This document shows positions 1 through 8,514 of a stretch of 64,000 bases of DNA, in pieces. The translations under genes and the position numbers were made by a program. The stretch is taken from positions 248,001 through 312,000 of the forward strand of contig NZ_JACDUR010000009.1 of assembly GCF_013761175.1 (NCBI RefSeq). The letters run 5' to 3'. Origin of the DNA: Nonomuraea soli. GTDB lineage: Bacteria > Actinomycetota > Actinomycetes > Streptosporangiales > Streptosporangiaceae. Every line of letters begins with the position of its first letter. The stretch's first letter is position 1. Under the pieces are notes generated by a model. The model worked only from the letters and a program-made list of their open reading frames with translations. It searched no databases and was not told the origin of the DNA.

Positions 1-1175
1 TAGTTGGTCAGGACCTCCTCGTCGCCGCCGGCCTCCAGGAGCTGCGCCTTCAGGGACTCCGGCGACTCGGCGAAGACCGGGCGGCGGCTGTTGACCGCCA
101 TGGTCATCACGCTGGAGTGCGACAGCGGGATCTCCTCGCCCGGCGCGCCCGGCGACTCGGGGATGCCCTCCTCGTTGACGAGCTTCAGCGAGGCACGCTC
201 CAGGTCGAGCAGCGCCACCGCCGAGCGGTCGGCCGCGAGAGCCGTACGCCCGACGTCGATGATGACCTGGACCACCTGCTCGACCGTCAGCGCCTCGGCG
301 AGCTGGGCCGTGGCGCCCTGCAGGCGTGCCGTACGCAGCGCGGCGGCGCCGAGCTGGTCGGTCAGCCGGCCGCGCATCTCCTCGGCTTCCTTCTGCGGCG
401 TGACGTCGGAGTTGGCGCCGACCCACTCGACCACCCGGCCGTGCCGGATGATCGGCACCGCGCGAACCTCGAAGTAGCGGTAGCCGCTGGCCCGGGTGCG
501 GACCCGGTAGTTCCACTCGAACATGGTCCGGCCGCGCAGCGCCTCACGCCACGCCTCGTCCGTCTGCCGTCGTTCATCTGGATGAACAGCGTCAAGCCAG
601 CCGTGTGCCAGATATTCTTCCAAGCCCTGCCCGGTGATCGCCCGCCACTGCGGGGCGTCCTCGATCACCGCTCCGGTGGGCGAGGTGATCCACACGAGCT
701 GCGACTGAGCCTCGACCAGCGAGCGGTAACGCTCCTCGCTGCGACGCAGCTCCTCCTCGGTCTGGCGGCTCTCGGTGACGTCGGCGCCCACCAGCGCGAC
801 CGCCTCGAGCTCGCCCTCGGCGGAGTGCACCGGCGAGAACGACAGCGACCAGTGGCGGGTGTCGCCGTCGGCCGAGCGCACGCGCACGCGCCCCTCGGTC
901 ACCGGCGCGTCGGTCTCGATCACGGCCTGGACGGCATGCGTGATGAGCTGGCTGAGGTCGGCGGCCATCAGCTCGGTCGGCCGCTTGCCCAGCAGCCGTT
1001 CGGCGGGCACGCCGACGACGTCGGTGAACACGTCGTTCACGCGACACACCTTGCCGTCGGCGTCGAAGAAGGCGAAGGCGAACTCCGCCTCCGACAACAG
1101 GCCCTTGAACAGGGCGGAGTCTGAGATGTCCACACCCGACTCCCGGGGACGTGGGACGGAGGTCTCGGCGCTCAT
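1..1175 (-). CDS. PAS-PAS-GAF sensor protein (3' part outside window)
   Basis: The first 391 codons are visible; the C-terminus lies beyond the left edge. An ATG at 1175 follows GGAGG with an 8-base spacer. Residues about 20-140 form one PAS domain. Residues about 145-270 form a second, with a PAC-like end reading EWVGANSDVTPQKEAEE. A GAF domain starts near residue 290. In actinobacteria such N-termini usually precede a PP2C/SpoIIE-type phosphatase or a histidine kinase, so the missing part is probably one of these; that is inference. There is no signal peptide or membrane segment, so it should be a cytosolic redox or ligand sensor. It lies 170 bp downstream of the repair gene on the same strand. 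Confidence 0.85.
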   Translation of the reverse strand, partial: MSAETSVPRPRESGVDISDSALFKGLLSEAEFAFAFFDADGKVCRVNDVFTDVVGVPAERLLGKRPTELMAADLSQLITHAVQAVIETDAPVTEGRVRVRSADGDTRHWSLSFSPVHSAEGELEAVALVGADVTESRQTEEELRRSEERYRSLVEAQSQLVWITSPTGAVIEDAPQWRAITGQGLEEYLAHGWLDAVHPDERRQTDEAWREALRGRTMFEWNYRVRTRASGYRYFEVRAVPIIRHGRVVEWVGANSDVTPQKEAEEMRGRLTDQLGAAALRTARLQGATAQLAEALTVEQVVQVIIDVGRTALAADRSAVALLDLERASLKLVNEEGIPESPGAPGEEIPLSHSSVMTMAVNSRRPVFAESPESLKAQLLEAGGDEEVLTN

Positions 1176-1345
1176 GGTCGGCACCTCCGTCGCGTGCCAG
1201 GGTCTCCCACGCGGCACATCTCCAAAACCTTGTATCGGTGTAGCGCAGCTCCGGGCGACCGGATTCTGCAGTACATCATCGGTGATAGGCCGCCGCGGAC
1301 GGAAGCCCCGGCCGAAATCCCGTCAACAGAAGCTGTCAAATCTGC

Positions 1346-1909
1346 CTACTTCGCGGCTTTCTTGGCAGCTTGCTTGGTCTCCCTGACCCTGACGAGGCTG
1401 TCGCCGTCGACCACGTCGGCCACCGAACGGAACGATCCCTGCTCACCGTACGGCCCCGCCGCCTCGCGCCAGCCCTCGGGCTGGACCCCCAGTTGCTTGC
1501 CGAGCAGGGCCACGAAGATCTGGGCCTTCTGCTTGCCGTAGCCGGGGAGCGCGAGCAGCCGCTTCAGCAGCTCCTTGCCGTCGCCCACACCCTCCCAGAC
1601 CGCCTCGGCCCGGCCGTCGTGGTGCTCGACCAGGTAGGCGGCGAGCTCCTGGACGCGCCCCGCCATCGACTTGGGATAGCGGTGCACCGCGGGCTTGTCG
1701 GCCATCAGCGCGGCGAACTTCTCCGGGTCGTAGGAGGCGATCTCCTCAGCGGTCAGATCGTGTCCGAGCCTCTGCGAGATGACGTACGGCCCGGCGAAGG
1801 CCTGCTCCATGGCGATCTGCTGATCGAGGAGCATGCCGACGAGAAGGGCGAGCGGGCTGCGGCCGAGCAGGTCGTCGGCCTCGGCCCGCTGGGCGAGCTG
1901 GATTCGCAT
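1346..1909 (-). CDS. HhH-GPD-type base-excision DNA repair protein
   Basis: 187 aa. The N-terminal part (PLALLVGMLLDQQIAMEQAF) and the later helix-hairpin-helix stretch LPGYGKQKAQIFVALLGKQ, near residues 125-145, match small actinobacterial HhH-GPD glycosylase-like proteins. These belong to the EndoIII/AlkA superfamily that removes damaged bases. No 4Fe-4S cysteine cluster is present. The tail KQAAKKAAK is lysine/alanine rich and could help non-specific DNA binding. A catalytic aspartate is not obvious, so the lesion it repairs cannot be named. The gene is monocistronic or leads weakly into the PAS gene. Confidence 0.8.
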   Translation of the reverse strand: MRIQLAQRAEADDLLGRSPLALLVGMLLDQQIAMEQAFAGPYVISQRLGHDLTAEEIASYDPEKFAALMADKPAVHRYPKSMAGRVQELAAYLVEHHDGRAEAVWEGVGDGKELLKRLLALPGYGKQKAQIFVALLGKQLGVQPEGWREAAGPYGEQGSFRSVADVVDGDSLVRVRETKQAAKKAAK

Positions 1910-2064
1910 GAGGTCAGCTTCCCACGAAAGGCCTGCCGTAGGGCGCCGGTGCAGCGAAGACAGACGTCACAGAGGCTTGACACTCGCCGGATAACCGATG
2001 GAATGAGAGCGCAAGTCACCCTCGCGGCGGTTTACTACTAGGTCTGCAGAGGAATCTGACACCT

Positions 2065-2289
2065 ATGCTCGCTCTGGCCACGCGCTTCCTCAGGGAGCCG
2101 GTCAGTCTCAGGCTGGCCGAGGAGTTCCTGACCGTACCCGTCGACACCATCGACCGTTGTGTTGCCGACGTGTGCGCCTGTGCGGACCACCTCGGCATCG
2201 AGGCGACCGCCGACATCATCGAACGCATCGCACGGGAGCATTTGCTGGCGATTGTGAACTCCGCTCCACCTCCGCGGGCGGGCCGATAG
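2065..2289 (+). CDS. Small three-helix-bundle-like protein
   Basis: 74 aa. The ATG at 2065 follows AGAGGAA at 2048-2054. The sequence is almost all helix (RLAEEFLTVPVDTIDRCVAD, then ADIIERIAREHLLAI). This pattern recalls the three-helix bundle dimerisation domain found alone or at the N-terminus of actinobacterial arsenate reductase-like phosphatases. That link is made from memory of the family and is tentative. No catalytic motif is seen. The gene is divergent from the HhH-GPD gene across a 155-bp gap. Confidence 0.6.
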   Translation: MLALATRFLREPVSLRLAEEFLTVPVDTIDRCVADVCACADHLGIEATADIIERIAREHLLAIVNSAPPPRAGR

Positions 2290-2334
2290 CATCGTCACGG
2301 CACGGTTCCGCCTAAATTGCGAGAGAGTGAGGGC

Positions 2335-3831
2335 GTGCGCCGAAACCGAACCAACCCTGACGAAGTCTTCAAGGAGATGCTGCAGGCGGCGCGCGAACTG
2401 CTGGCCGTACGCAGCCCGCTCGACGCCGAGCTCATGGTCTCCGACATGGTCGGCGCCTGGTGGGGCCGCCGGGTCAAGGGCGGAGACGTCGAGCAGGTGC
2501 TCGGCGAGGGTCTCGTCGACTACGCGGCCAAGGCGGGCACGCCTGCCTCGCTGACGCTGCTCATCTGCCTGGCCTACCTCGGCACCGCGCGCCAGGGCGC
2601 CAAGGCCGAGGGCGCGGCCCTGGCCATGATGGAGTCGGGCGTGGCCCGGCCCGGCTGGGCCGACCGGGTCGGCGCGGTCAAGCCGACCGGCTGCTACGTC
2701 TCGCGCGACGCCTACGGCGACCAGGACACGGTGCTGTGCACCTTCGCCTACTCCGGCCAGGACCGCCACGCCCTTGTGCTGGTGGTCGACTACAACATGC
2801 GCGGCATGGCCCGCGACGCCTGGGTCTCCTCCGAGGTCGAGAAGCTCCTGGAGCAGGCACGCGCCGAGGCCGAGGCCAACGCGATGCTCACCTTCCACGA
2901 GATCGAGCCCCAGCAGGCCAGGGCGCTGCTCGACTCGGCGATGAGGTCCACCCGCGAGTCCAAGCCGCGCCCGCCCGTCAGCGACAGCTACAGCGCCTAC
3001 CACGCCTTCGCCCGCTCCCGCCTGAAGGCGCTGCCGCCGGGGCGCAAGCGCCCGGCCCCGCTGCACAGCGAGGCGCCCTACAGCCGCGAGCGGCGCGCCA
3101 TGCTGGCGGCCGAGTTCCTCGCCTCCGACGAGGCCGAGCACCTGTCCGACCGCTCGGCCGCCTCACGCTGCGCCGACCACATCATCGACTACGGCATCAG
3201 CCAGGACTTCGGCCGCCCGCTGCGGGTGAGCCCCGCCAAGTGCGAGACGTTCCTGCTCACCTGGCTGCCGGCCAAGGTGATGCTCTCGCCCGAGGAGCAG
3301 GAGGCCATGCCGCACGTGCTGTCGGCCTGGTCGCGCTTCGCCGCGCGCAAGAGCGCCCTGCCCGACCGCGGGCTCAAGGCCACCCTCGACGCGATCTGGG
3401 AGGCCATGGCGACCTTCCCCGAGGCCTACCGCGATCCGGCCGCGCTGGGGCTCGACCGTGCCCTGCTGGAGCGCCTGCTGCCCGACGGCGACCTGTCGGC
3501 GCTGGCCCGCCGCCTGTTCGCCTTCCCGCCCCTGCCGGGCGCCGACGATCTCAACCCGGCCGATCCCGCCGACCGCCGGCGGCTGCTGGCCGTCGATCAT
3601 GGTGGCGAGCTCGACGAGCAGCATCTGGCCTGGCACGAAGAGATCGCCACCCGGTTGTGGGAGGGCGATCCGCCGGAGATGTGGGAGGCCGCCCAGCGCC
3701 TGCTCGACCTCGGCCACGACCGCGAGGAGGTGCTGCACGTGCTGATCGAGATCGTCGAACGCATCGGCGGCGACCCCGAGGAGCTGGCCACCGCTCTCGA
3801 CGACATCGCGGAGATCCCCGATGAGTTCTGA
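2335..3831 (+). CDS. Conserved hypothetical protein with DUF1841-like C-terminus
   Basis: 498 aa from a GTG at 2335, which follows GAGAGAGTGAGG; an upstream TTG at 2317 is less convincing. The protein is soluble and mostly helical. The C-terminal 60 residues (EEIATRLWEGDPPEMWEAAQ, then LDLGHDREEVLHVLIEIV) resemble the DUF1841-like tail of many actinobacterial proteins of unknown role. The middle (residues about 250-370) contains a helical region with one Cys-containing stretch (SPAKCETFLLTWLP). I do not recognise an enzymatic motif. Its stop overlaps the thioesterase start by 11 bases, which suggests co-translation. Confidence 0.75.
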   Translation: MRRNRTNPDEVFKEMLQAARELLAVRSPLDAELMVSDMVGAWWGRRVKGGDVEQVLGEGLVDYAAKAGTPASLTLLICLAYLGTARQGAKAEGAALAMMESGVARPGWADRVGAVKPTGCYVSRDAYGDQDTVLCTFAYSGQDRHALVLVVDYNMRGMARDAWVSSEVEKLLEQARAEAEANAMLTFHEIEPQQARALLDSAMRSTRESKPRPPVSDSYSAYHAFARSRLKALPPGRKRPAPLHSEAPYSRERRAMLAAEFLASDEAEHLSDRSAASRCADHIIDYGISQDFGRPLRVSPAKCETFLLTWLPAKVMLSPEEQEAMPHVLSAWSRFAARKSALPDRGLKATLDAIWEAMATFPEAYRDPAALGLDRALLERLLPDGDLSALARRLFAFPPLPGADDLNPADPADRRRLLAVDHGGELDEQHLAWHEEIATRLWEGDPPEMWEAAQRLLDLGHDREEVLHVLIEIVERIGGDPEELATALDDIAEIPDEF

Positions 3832-4576
3832 GGCGTTCTACACGCCCCTCGCCCCCGGACGCTACCTTGCCACCGAGCACGCCCAGGGTCCGTGGGATCC
3901 GTCGATGCAGCATCTGGGACCGGTCACCGCGCTGATCGTGCACGAGCTCGGCGACTCCGAGCTGGAGCTCTCCCGGCTCGTCGTGGAGATCTTCGCCCCC
4001 GTGCCGGTCGCCGAGCTGGAGGTGGCGACCTCCGTCGTGCGCGACGGCAAGCGGGTGCAGTGCCTGGAGGCCACCGTCTCGTCGGGCGGCCGGCCGTACG
4101 TCCGGGCCACCGCCTGGCGCATCAGGACCGAGCAGACCCCGGCCACGCCGGTCGGCGGCCCGCCGCCCATGCCCGAGACCTCCGCGTCGTCGTGGCTGAC
4201 GACCTCGTTCGGGTACGGCAGGGCGATGGACTGGCGTTTCGTCAGCGGCTCCGCCGTCGAGCCAGGACCCGCCACGGCGTGGGGCAGGGCGCGCATCCCG
4301 CTCGTGAAGGGCTTCGAGCCGACCCCGCTGGAGCGCCTGGCCCTGTTCGCCGACAGCGGCAACGGCATCAGCTTCGCCCTCGACTTCGACAGCTACCTGT
4401 TCGCCAACATCGATCTGACGATCTCGCTGTTCCGCATGCCGGTGGGCGAGTGGATCTGCATGGACTCCGCCACCGTCATCGGGCCCACGGGCCGCGGCCT
4501 GACCCGCACGACGCTCTCCGACTCGCTGGGTGAGGTCGGTACGGCGACGCAGACCCTCTTCGTGGGTCCAAGATAG
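3821..4576 (+). CDS. Thioesterase-family (double hotdog) protein
   Basis: 251 aa, beginning inside the last codons of the preceding gene. The arrangement matches TesB-like acyl-CoA thioesterase family proteins common in actinobacteria. An N-terminal hotdog carries QHLGPVTALIVHEL. A second hotdog carries SNGN-like DSGNGISFALDFDSYLFANID, then a WICMDSATVIGPTGRGLTRT stretch typical of the family C-terminus. It probably hydrolyses acyl-CoA thioesters in the cytosol; the substrate is unknown. It lies 4 bp before pxpA and may be transcribed with pxpABC, though no functional link is evident. Confidence 0.8.
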   Translation: MSSEAFYTPLAPGRYLATEHAQGPWDPSMQHLGPVTALIVHELGDSELELSRLVVEIFAPVPVAELEVATSVVRDGKRVQCLEATVSSGGRPYVRATAWRIRTEQTPATPVGGPPPMPETSASSWLTTSFGYGRAMDWRFVSGSAVEPGPATAWGRARIPLVKGFEPTPLERLALFADSGNGISFALDFDSYLFANIDLTISLFRMPVGEWICMDSATVIGPTGRGLTRTTLSDSLGEVGTATQTLFVGPR

Positions 4577-4580
4577 TCCC

Positions 4581-5357
4581 ATGGCGAGCGACACCTCCGG
4601 CTTGATCATCGATCTCAACGCCGACCTCGGCGAGGGTTTCGGCATCTGGCGGCTCGGCGACGACCTGGCCCTGCTCGACGTCGTCACCAGCGCCAACGTG
4701 GCGTGCGGCTTCCACGCGGGCGACCCGGTCACGATCCGTCGCACCTGCGCTGCCGCCATCGACCGCGGGGTGACCATCGGCGCCCAGGTGTCCTACCGCG
4801 ATCTGGCCCACTTCGGCAGGCGCGAGATGGAGGTCGAGCCGGAGGAGCTGTGCGCCGAGGTGCTCTACCAGCTGGCGGCCGTCGACGGCATCGCCCGCGC
4901 CATGGGCGGGCGCGTGTCCTACGTCAAGCCGCACGGCGCGCTCTACAACCGCATCGTGCGCGACCCGGTGCAGGCCGCCGCCGTCGTCGACGCGGTCGCC
5001 GACTACGACCCGTCGCTGCCGGTGCTGACGCTGCCCGGCTCGGCCGTGCACGCGGTGGCCGCGGCCGAGGGCGTGCCGACCGTGTGCGAGGCGTTCGCCG
5101 ACCGCGCCTACACGCCGTCGGGCACGCTCGTGCCGCGTCGCGAGGCGGGCTCGGTGATCCACGCCGTCGACGAGGTCGCCGCGCGGGCCGTGCGCATGGC
5201 CGTCGCGCGGACGGTGACCTCGGCCGACGGCAGCGACGTGCCGGTGGCGGCGCGCTCGATCTGCGTGCACGGCGACACGCCCGACGCCGTACGGCTGGCC
5301 AAGGCCGTACGAGACTCGCTGCTCGACGCCGGTGTGGTCCTGCAGGCTTTCGCATGA
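4581..5357 (+). CDS. pxpA: 5-oxoprolinase subunit A (LamB/YcsF family)
   Basis: 258 aa from the ATG at 4581. The N-terminal signature IDLNADLGEGFGIWRLGDD, then TSANVACGFHAGDP and YVKPHGALYN, is diagnostic of the LamB/YcsF family. With PxpB and PxpC it forms the ATP-dependent 5-oxoprolinase that opens pyroglutamate to glutamate, a repair step for spontaneously cyclised glutamine. PxpA is the hydrolytic subunit. Its stop codon overlaps the pxpB ATG by four bases (ATGA), which supports coupled translation of the three subunits. Confidence 0.95.
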   Translation: MASDTSGLIIDLNADLGEGFGIWRLGDDLALLDVVTSANVACGFHAGDPVTIRRTCAAAIDRGVTIGAQVSYRDLAHFGRREMEVEPEELCAEVLYQLAAVDGIARAMGGRVSYVKPHGALYNRIVRDPVQAAAVVDAVADYDPSLPVLTLPGSAVHAVAAAEGVPTVCEAFADRAYTPSGTLVPRREAGSVIHAVDEVAARAVRMAVARTVTSADGSDVPVAARSICVHGDTPDAVRLAKAVRDSLLDAGVVLQAFA

Positions 5358-5995
5358 CCGTTCCCGCTGGAGCGATCCGGTTCGCGGGAGAGCACGGGCT
5401 CCTGGTCGAGACCGGATCGCTCGCCCAGTCGCACCGGATCGACGCGCTGCTGCGCTCCGAGCGGCCGCCGGGGGTGGTGGAGATCGTCCCGGGCCCGGAG
5501 ACGGTGCTCGTGGTCGCGCCGGGCGCCGACATGCCGCGGCTGCGCGGCCATCTCGGCGCCCTGCTCGCCGCGACCACGGCCCCGATCACGGGCGAGCACG
5601 ACGTCTCGCCGCCCGCCGAGCCGATCGTCATCCCTGTCATCTACGACGGCGAGGACCTGGAGTCGGTGGCCGAGGCGGCGGGCCTGACCCCCGACGAGGT
5701 CGTCACCCGCCACACCTCCAGCGACCTGGTCGTGGGCTGGCTCGGCTTCGCGCCCGGTTTCGCCTACCTGACCGGTCTCGACCCCGCGCTGCACCTGCCC
5801 CGGCTCACCACGCCGCGCACCAGCGTCCCCGCGGGTTCGGTGGCCGTCGCGGGGCCCTACTCCGCGGTGTACCCCAGCGCCTCCCCCGGCGGATGGCGCC
5901 TGCTGGGCCGCACCGGCGAACGGATCTGGGACGTGCGCGCCGATCCCCCCTCGCGCTTCCGGCCCGGCATGCGGGTGAGGTTCGAGCGAGCATGA
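5354..5995 (+). CDS. pxpB: 5-oxoprolinase subunit B (KipI-like)
   Basis: 213 aa. It carries the carboxyltransferase-domain motifs of the KipI/AHS1 family: GWLGFAPGFAYLTGLDPALH, PRTSVPAGSVAVAGPYSAVY and SPGGWRLLGRT. In the PxpABC complex, PxpB and PxpC phosphorylate 5-oxoproline before ring opening by PxpA. In Bacillus the homologue KipI inhibits kinase KinA; nothing here points to that role. The ATG overlaps the pxpA stop and its own stop overlaps the pxpC ATG, so stoichiometric production is likely. Confidence 0.95.
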   Translation: MTVPAGAIRFAGEHGLLVETGSLAQSHRIDALLRSERPPGVVEIVPGPETVLVVAPGADMPRLRGHLGALLAATTAPITGEHDVSPPAEPIVIPVIYDGEDLESVAEAAGLTPDEVVTRHTSSDLVVGWLGFAPGFAYLTGLDPALHLPRLTTPRTSVPAGSVAVAGPYSAVYPSASPGGWRLLGRTGERIWDVRADPPSRFRPGMRVRFERA

Positions 5996-6816
5996 TCGAG
6001 ATCCTGAGTCCCGGGCCGTACGCCACGGTCCAGGACCTGGGCCGGCCGGGGTTCGCCCACCTGGGCGTGCCGGGTTCCGGCGCCGCCGACGTGCCGAGCC
6101 TGCGCCTGGCCAACCGCCTGGTCGGCAACGCCGAGGGCGCGGCCGCGCTGGAGCTGACCTTCGGCGGGGCCCGGCTGCGTTTCACCAGGGGCGCGTGGGT
6201 GGCGGTCACGGGGGCCGGTTGCCCGGTCGGCCCGATCGGCGGGATGAACGCCCCGTTCTGGGTGCCGGAGGGCACCGAGGTGCGGTTCGGCACCCCCCGC
6301 GAGGGCCTGCGGACCTATGTGGCGGTCCGCGGGGGCGTGGCCGTGGAGCCGACGCTGGGCAGCCGCTCCACCGACTCCCTGTCGGGTCTGGGGCCCGCTC
6401 CGCTGTCGGCGGGGACCGTGCTGCCCGTCGGGGTGGCCGCAGGCGAGATCACCGTCGACGTGGCCCCCGTGGCGGCGCTCGGCCGGCGGGTGCTGCGGGT
6501 GCTGCCCGGCCCGCGCGACGACTGGTTCGCCAGGCCAGGGGATCTGTTCGCCGAGCCGTACGAGGTGACGCAGGACAGCAACCGGGTCGGCGTCCGCATG
6601 CGGGGACGCGAGCTGAAGCGGGTGCGCGAGGGCGAGCTGCCCAGCGAGGGCATGGTGGCGGGAGCGATCCAGGTGCCGCCGAGCGGACAGCCGATCGTCT
6701 TCCTCGCCGACCACCCGCCGACGGGCGGCTATCCCGTGGTCGGCGTGGTGCGCCACGCGGACCTGCCCCTGCTCGCCCAGCTCAGGCCGGGCGAGCAGGT
6801 GCGTTTCAGCCCTTGA
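5992..6816 (+). CDS. pxpC: 5-oxoprolinase subunit C (KipA/AHS2-like)
   Basis: 274 aa. The biotin-dependent carboxylase-like domain is clear from PGPYATVQDLGRPGFAHLGV near the start and SEGMVAGAIQVPPSGQP with LADHPPTGGYPVVG near the end. It partners PxpB to form the phosphorylating part of ATP-dependent 5-oxoprolinase. The length is normal for a separate subunit; many bacteria fuse B and C. Its 3' end overlaps the convergent sugar-permease gene by 11 bases, with no room for a separate terminator. Confidence 0.95.
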   Translation: MIEILSPGPYATVQDLGRPGFAHLGVPGSGAADVPSLRLANRLVGNAEGAAALELTFGGARLRFTRGAWVAVTGAGCPVGPIGGMNAPFWVPEGTEVRFGTPREGLRTYVAVRGGVAVEPTLGSRSTDSLSGLGPAPLSAGTVLPVGVAAGEITVDVAPVAALGRRVLRVLPGPRDDWFARPGDLFAEPYEVTQDSNRVGVRMRGRELKRVREGELPSEGMVAGAIQVPPSGQPIVFLADHPPTGGYPVVGVVRHADLPLLAQLRPGEQVRFSP

Positions 6817-7621
6817 TCGCGCCCTCCTCGACGCCGCGGAAGAAGAAACGTTGCAACGTCGCGAACACGATCACGATCGGGATGAAGGCGATCATCGTCC
6901 CCGCCGCGATGAGCCTGGGGTTGGCGCTGAAGGTGCCGTTGAGGTAGTTCAGCCCGACCGTGAGCGTGAGGTTCTCGGGGTCGGTCAGCACGATCAGCGG
7001 CCACAGGAAGTCGTCCCAGGCGCCGATGAAGGCGAAGATGGTGATCACGCTGAGCATGCCGCGCACGTTGGGCAGCCCGATGCGGGTGAACCTCTGCCAG
7101 GCGTTGGCGCCGTCGACGATGGCGGCCTCGTCCATCTCGCGCGGGATGGCCGCGAAGGCGGTGCGCATGAGCAGCACGTTGAGCATGCCGATCGCGCCGG
7201 GCAGGGCCACGCCGAGCAGGGTGTCGGCAAGGCCGAGGCTCTGGATGGTGACCAGCTTGGAGATGATCGTGACCTCCTCCGGCAGCACCAGCGTGGCCAC
7301 GAAGGCGCCGAACACCAGCCGGCCGCCGCGGAAGCGCAGCCGGGCCAGGGCGTATCCGGCCAGGGTGGCGCCGACGGCGTTGCCGACGATGACGATCGCC
7401 GCCACCACGAGCGAGTTGGCGGCGTACTTCAGGACCGGCAGGGTCCGCATCACCTGGACGTAGTTGTCCAGCGTCGGCTCCGACGGCAGCAGCCGCGGGG
7501 TGGCGGTGTAGATGTCCTCGTTGATCCCTTTCAGCGAGGTCGACAGCTGCAGCAGGAACGGCCCGATCGTGATGGCCAGGACGAACAGCAGCAGCCCGTA
7601 GCGCAGCAGCTTCTCCCGCAT
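6806..7621 (-). CDS. Sugar ABC transporter permease (MalG type)
   Basis: 271 aa. Six membrane segments are predictable. The EAA-type cytoplasmic loop reads EMDEAAIVDGANAWQRF, which is the family signature for contact with the ATPase. It should form the importer channel with the upstream permease. The start ATG overlaps the stop of that permease (ATGA). No ATPase gene is present in the locus; carbohydrate importers in actinobacteria often borrow a shared MsiK-type ATPase encoded elsewhere. The 3' end overlaps pxpC on the opposite strand. Confidence 0.93.
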   Translation of the reverse strand: MREKLLRYGLLLFVLAITIGPFLLQLSTSLKGINEDIYTATPRLLPSEPTLDNYVQVMRTLPVLKYAANSLVVAAIVIVGNAVGATLAGYALARLRFRGGRLVFGAFVATLVLPEEVTIISKLVTIQSLGLADTLLGVALPGAIGMLNVLLMRTAFAAIPREMDEAAIVDGANAWQRFTRIGLPNVRGMLSVITIFAFIGAWDDFLWPLIVLTDPENLTLTVGLNYLNGTFSANPRLIAAGTMIAFIPIVIVFATLQRFFFRGVEEGAIKG

Positions 7622-8514
7622 CACGAGTTCCTTCCGAGCCTGGTGAGCAGCAGCATCGGCCCGATGGTGATGACCAGCAGGATGAGGCTGAGCGCGGAGG
7701 CGTAGCCGAGGTGCCCGGTGAAGCCGCGGCTGTAGAGCTGGATGAGCATGACGACCGACATGTCGCGCCCTCCGGGGCCGCCGGTGCCGTTGGACAGCAC
7801 GTAGAGCTCGGAGAAGACGCGCAGGGCGCTGACCGAGATCAGGACCGAGACCAGCAGCATCGTGCCGCGCACGCCGGGCACGGTGATGTGGAAGAAGCGG
7901 CGCACCGGCCCGGCCCCGTCGACCGCCGCCGCCTCGTGCAGCTCCCGCCGCACGTTCCCGAGCGCCGACAGATAGATGATCATGTAGTAACCCAGGCCCT
8001 TCCACACCGTGAGGCTGATCGCGCTGAACAGCAGCAGCCAGCGGTCGGTCAGGAAGGGCAGCGGCTCCTGGATCACCTCCAGCTGCCGCATCAGCCCGTT
8101 GATCATGCCGTGCTCGCTCAGCAGCCAGCCCCAGATGATCGCCACGACGACCGCGGAGGCGATCACGGGCGTGTAGAACGCGGTGCGGAAGAAGGTGATG
8201 CCCGGCAGCCTCTTCTCCACCAGGACGGCGAGCAGCAGCGGCAGGAAGGTGAGCAGCGGCACGCAGACCAGCATGTAGACGACGCTGTTGATCAGCGCGT
8301 CGAGCAGCTGGTCGTCGTCGAGGGCGCGCTCGAAGTTCTGCAGCCCGGTGAAGTGCCCTCCGCCCAGCGGCTTGGCGTTGGTGAACGACAGGATCACCGT
8401 GTTGATCGCCGGCCACGCGGAGAAGACCACCAGCCAGACCGCCGCGGGCGCGACGAGCACCCACGGCGTGAACCATCGCTGGTGGACCACTACTGGTTCA
8501 GCAGGTCGTTGCAT
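7621..8514 (-). CDS. Sugar ABC transporter permease (MalF type)
   Basis: 297 aa. The N-terminal membrane segment (WVLVAPAAVWLVVFSAWPAI), a further set of five segments and the EAA loop ELHEAAAVDGAGPVRRF define a carbohydrate ABC permease of the MalF/UgpA type. I used the ATG at 8514, which overlaps the binding-protein gene by 25 bp. A GTG at 8490, joined to that gene's stop as TAGTG, is an alternative start and would drop eight residues. It is co-transcribed with the binding protein and second permease, presumably from the promoter that carries the LacI operator near 9790. Confidence 0.92.
   Translation of the reverse strand: MQRPAEPVVVHQRWFTPWVLVAPAAVWLVVFSAWPAINTVILSFTNAKPLGGGHFTGLQNFERALDDDQLLDALINSVVYMLVCVPLLTFLPLLLAVLVEKRLPGITFFRTAFYTPVIASAVVVAIIWGWLLSEHGMINGLMRQLEVIQEPLPFLTDRWLLLFSAISLTVWKGLGYYMIIYLSALGNVRRELHEAAAVDGAGPVRRFFHITVPGVRGTMLLVSVLISVSALRVFSELYVLSNGTGGPGGRDMSVVMLIQLYSRGFTGHLGYASALSLILLVITIGPMLLLTRLGRNS

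Noticed and set aside
1977..2006. TTGACA-like -35 before the small three-helix gene
   Set aside because: No acceptable -10 at 16-18 bases; the hexamer alone is not evidence of a promoter.
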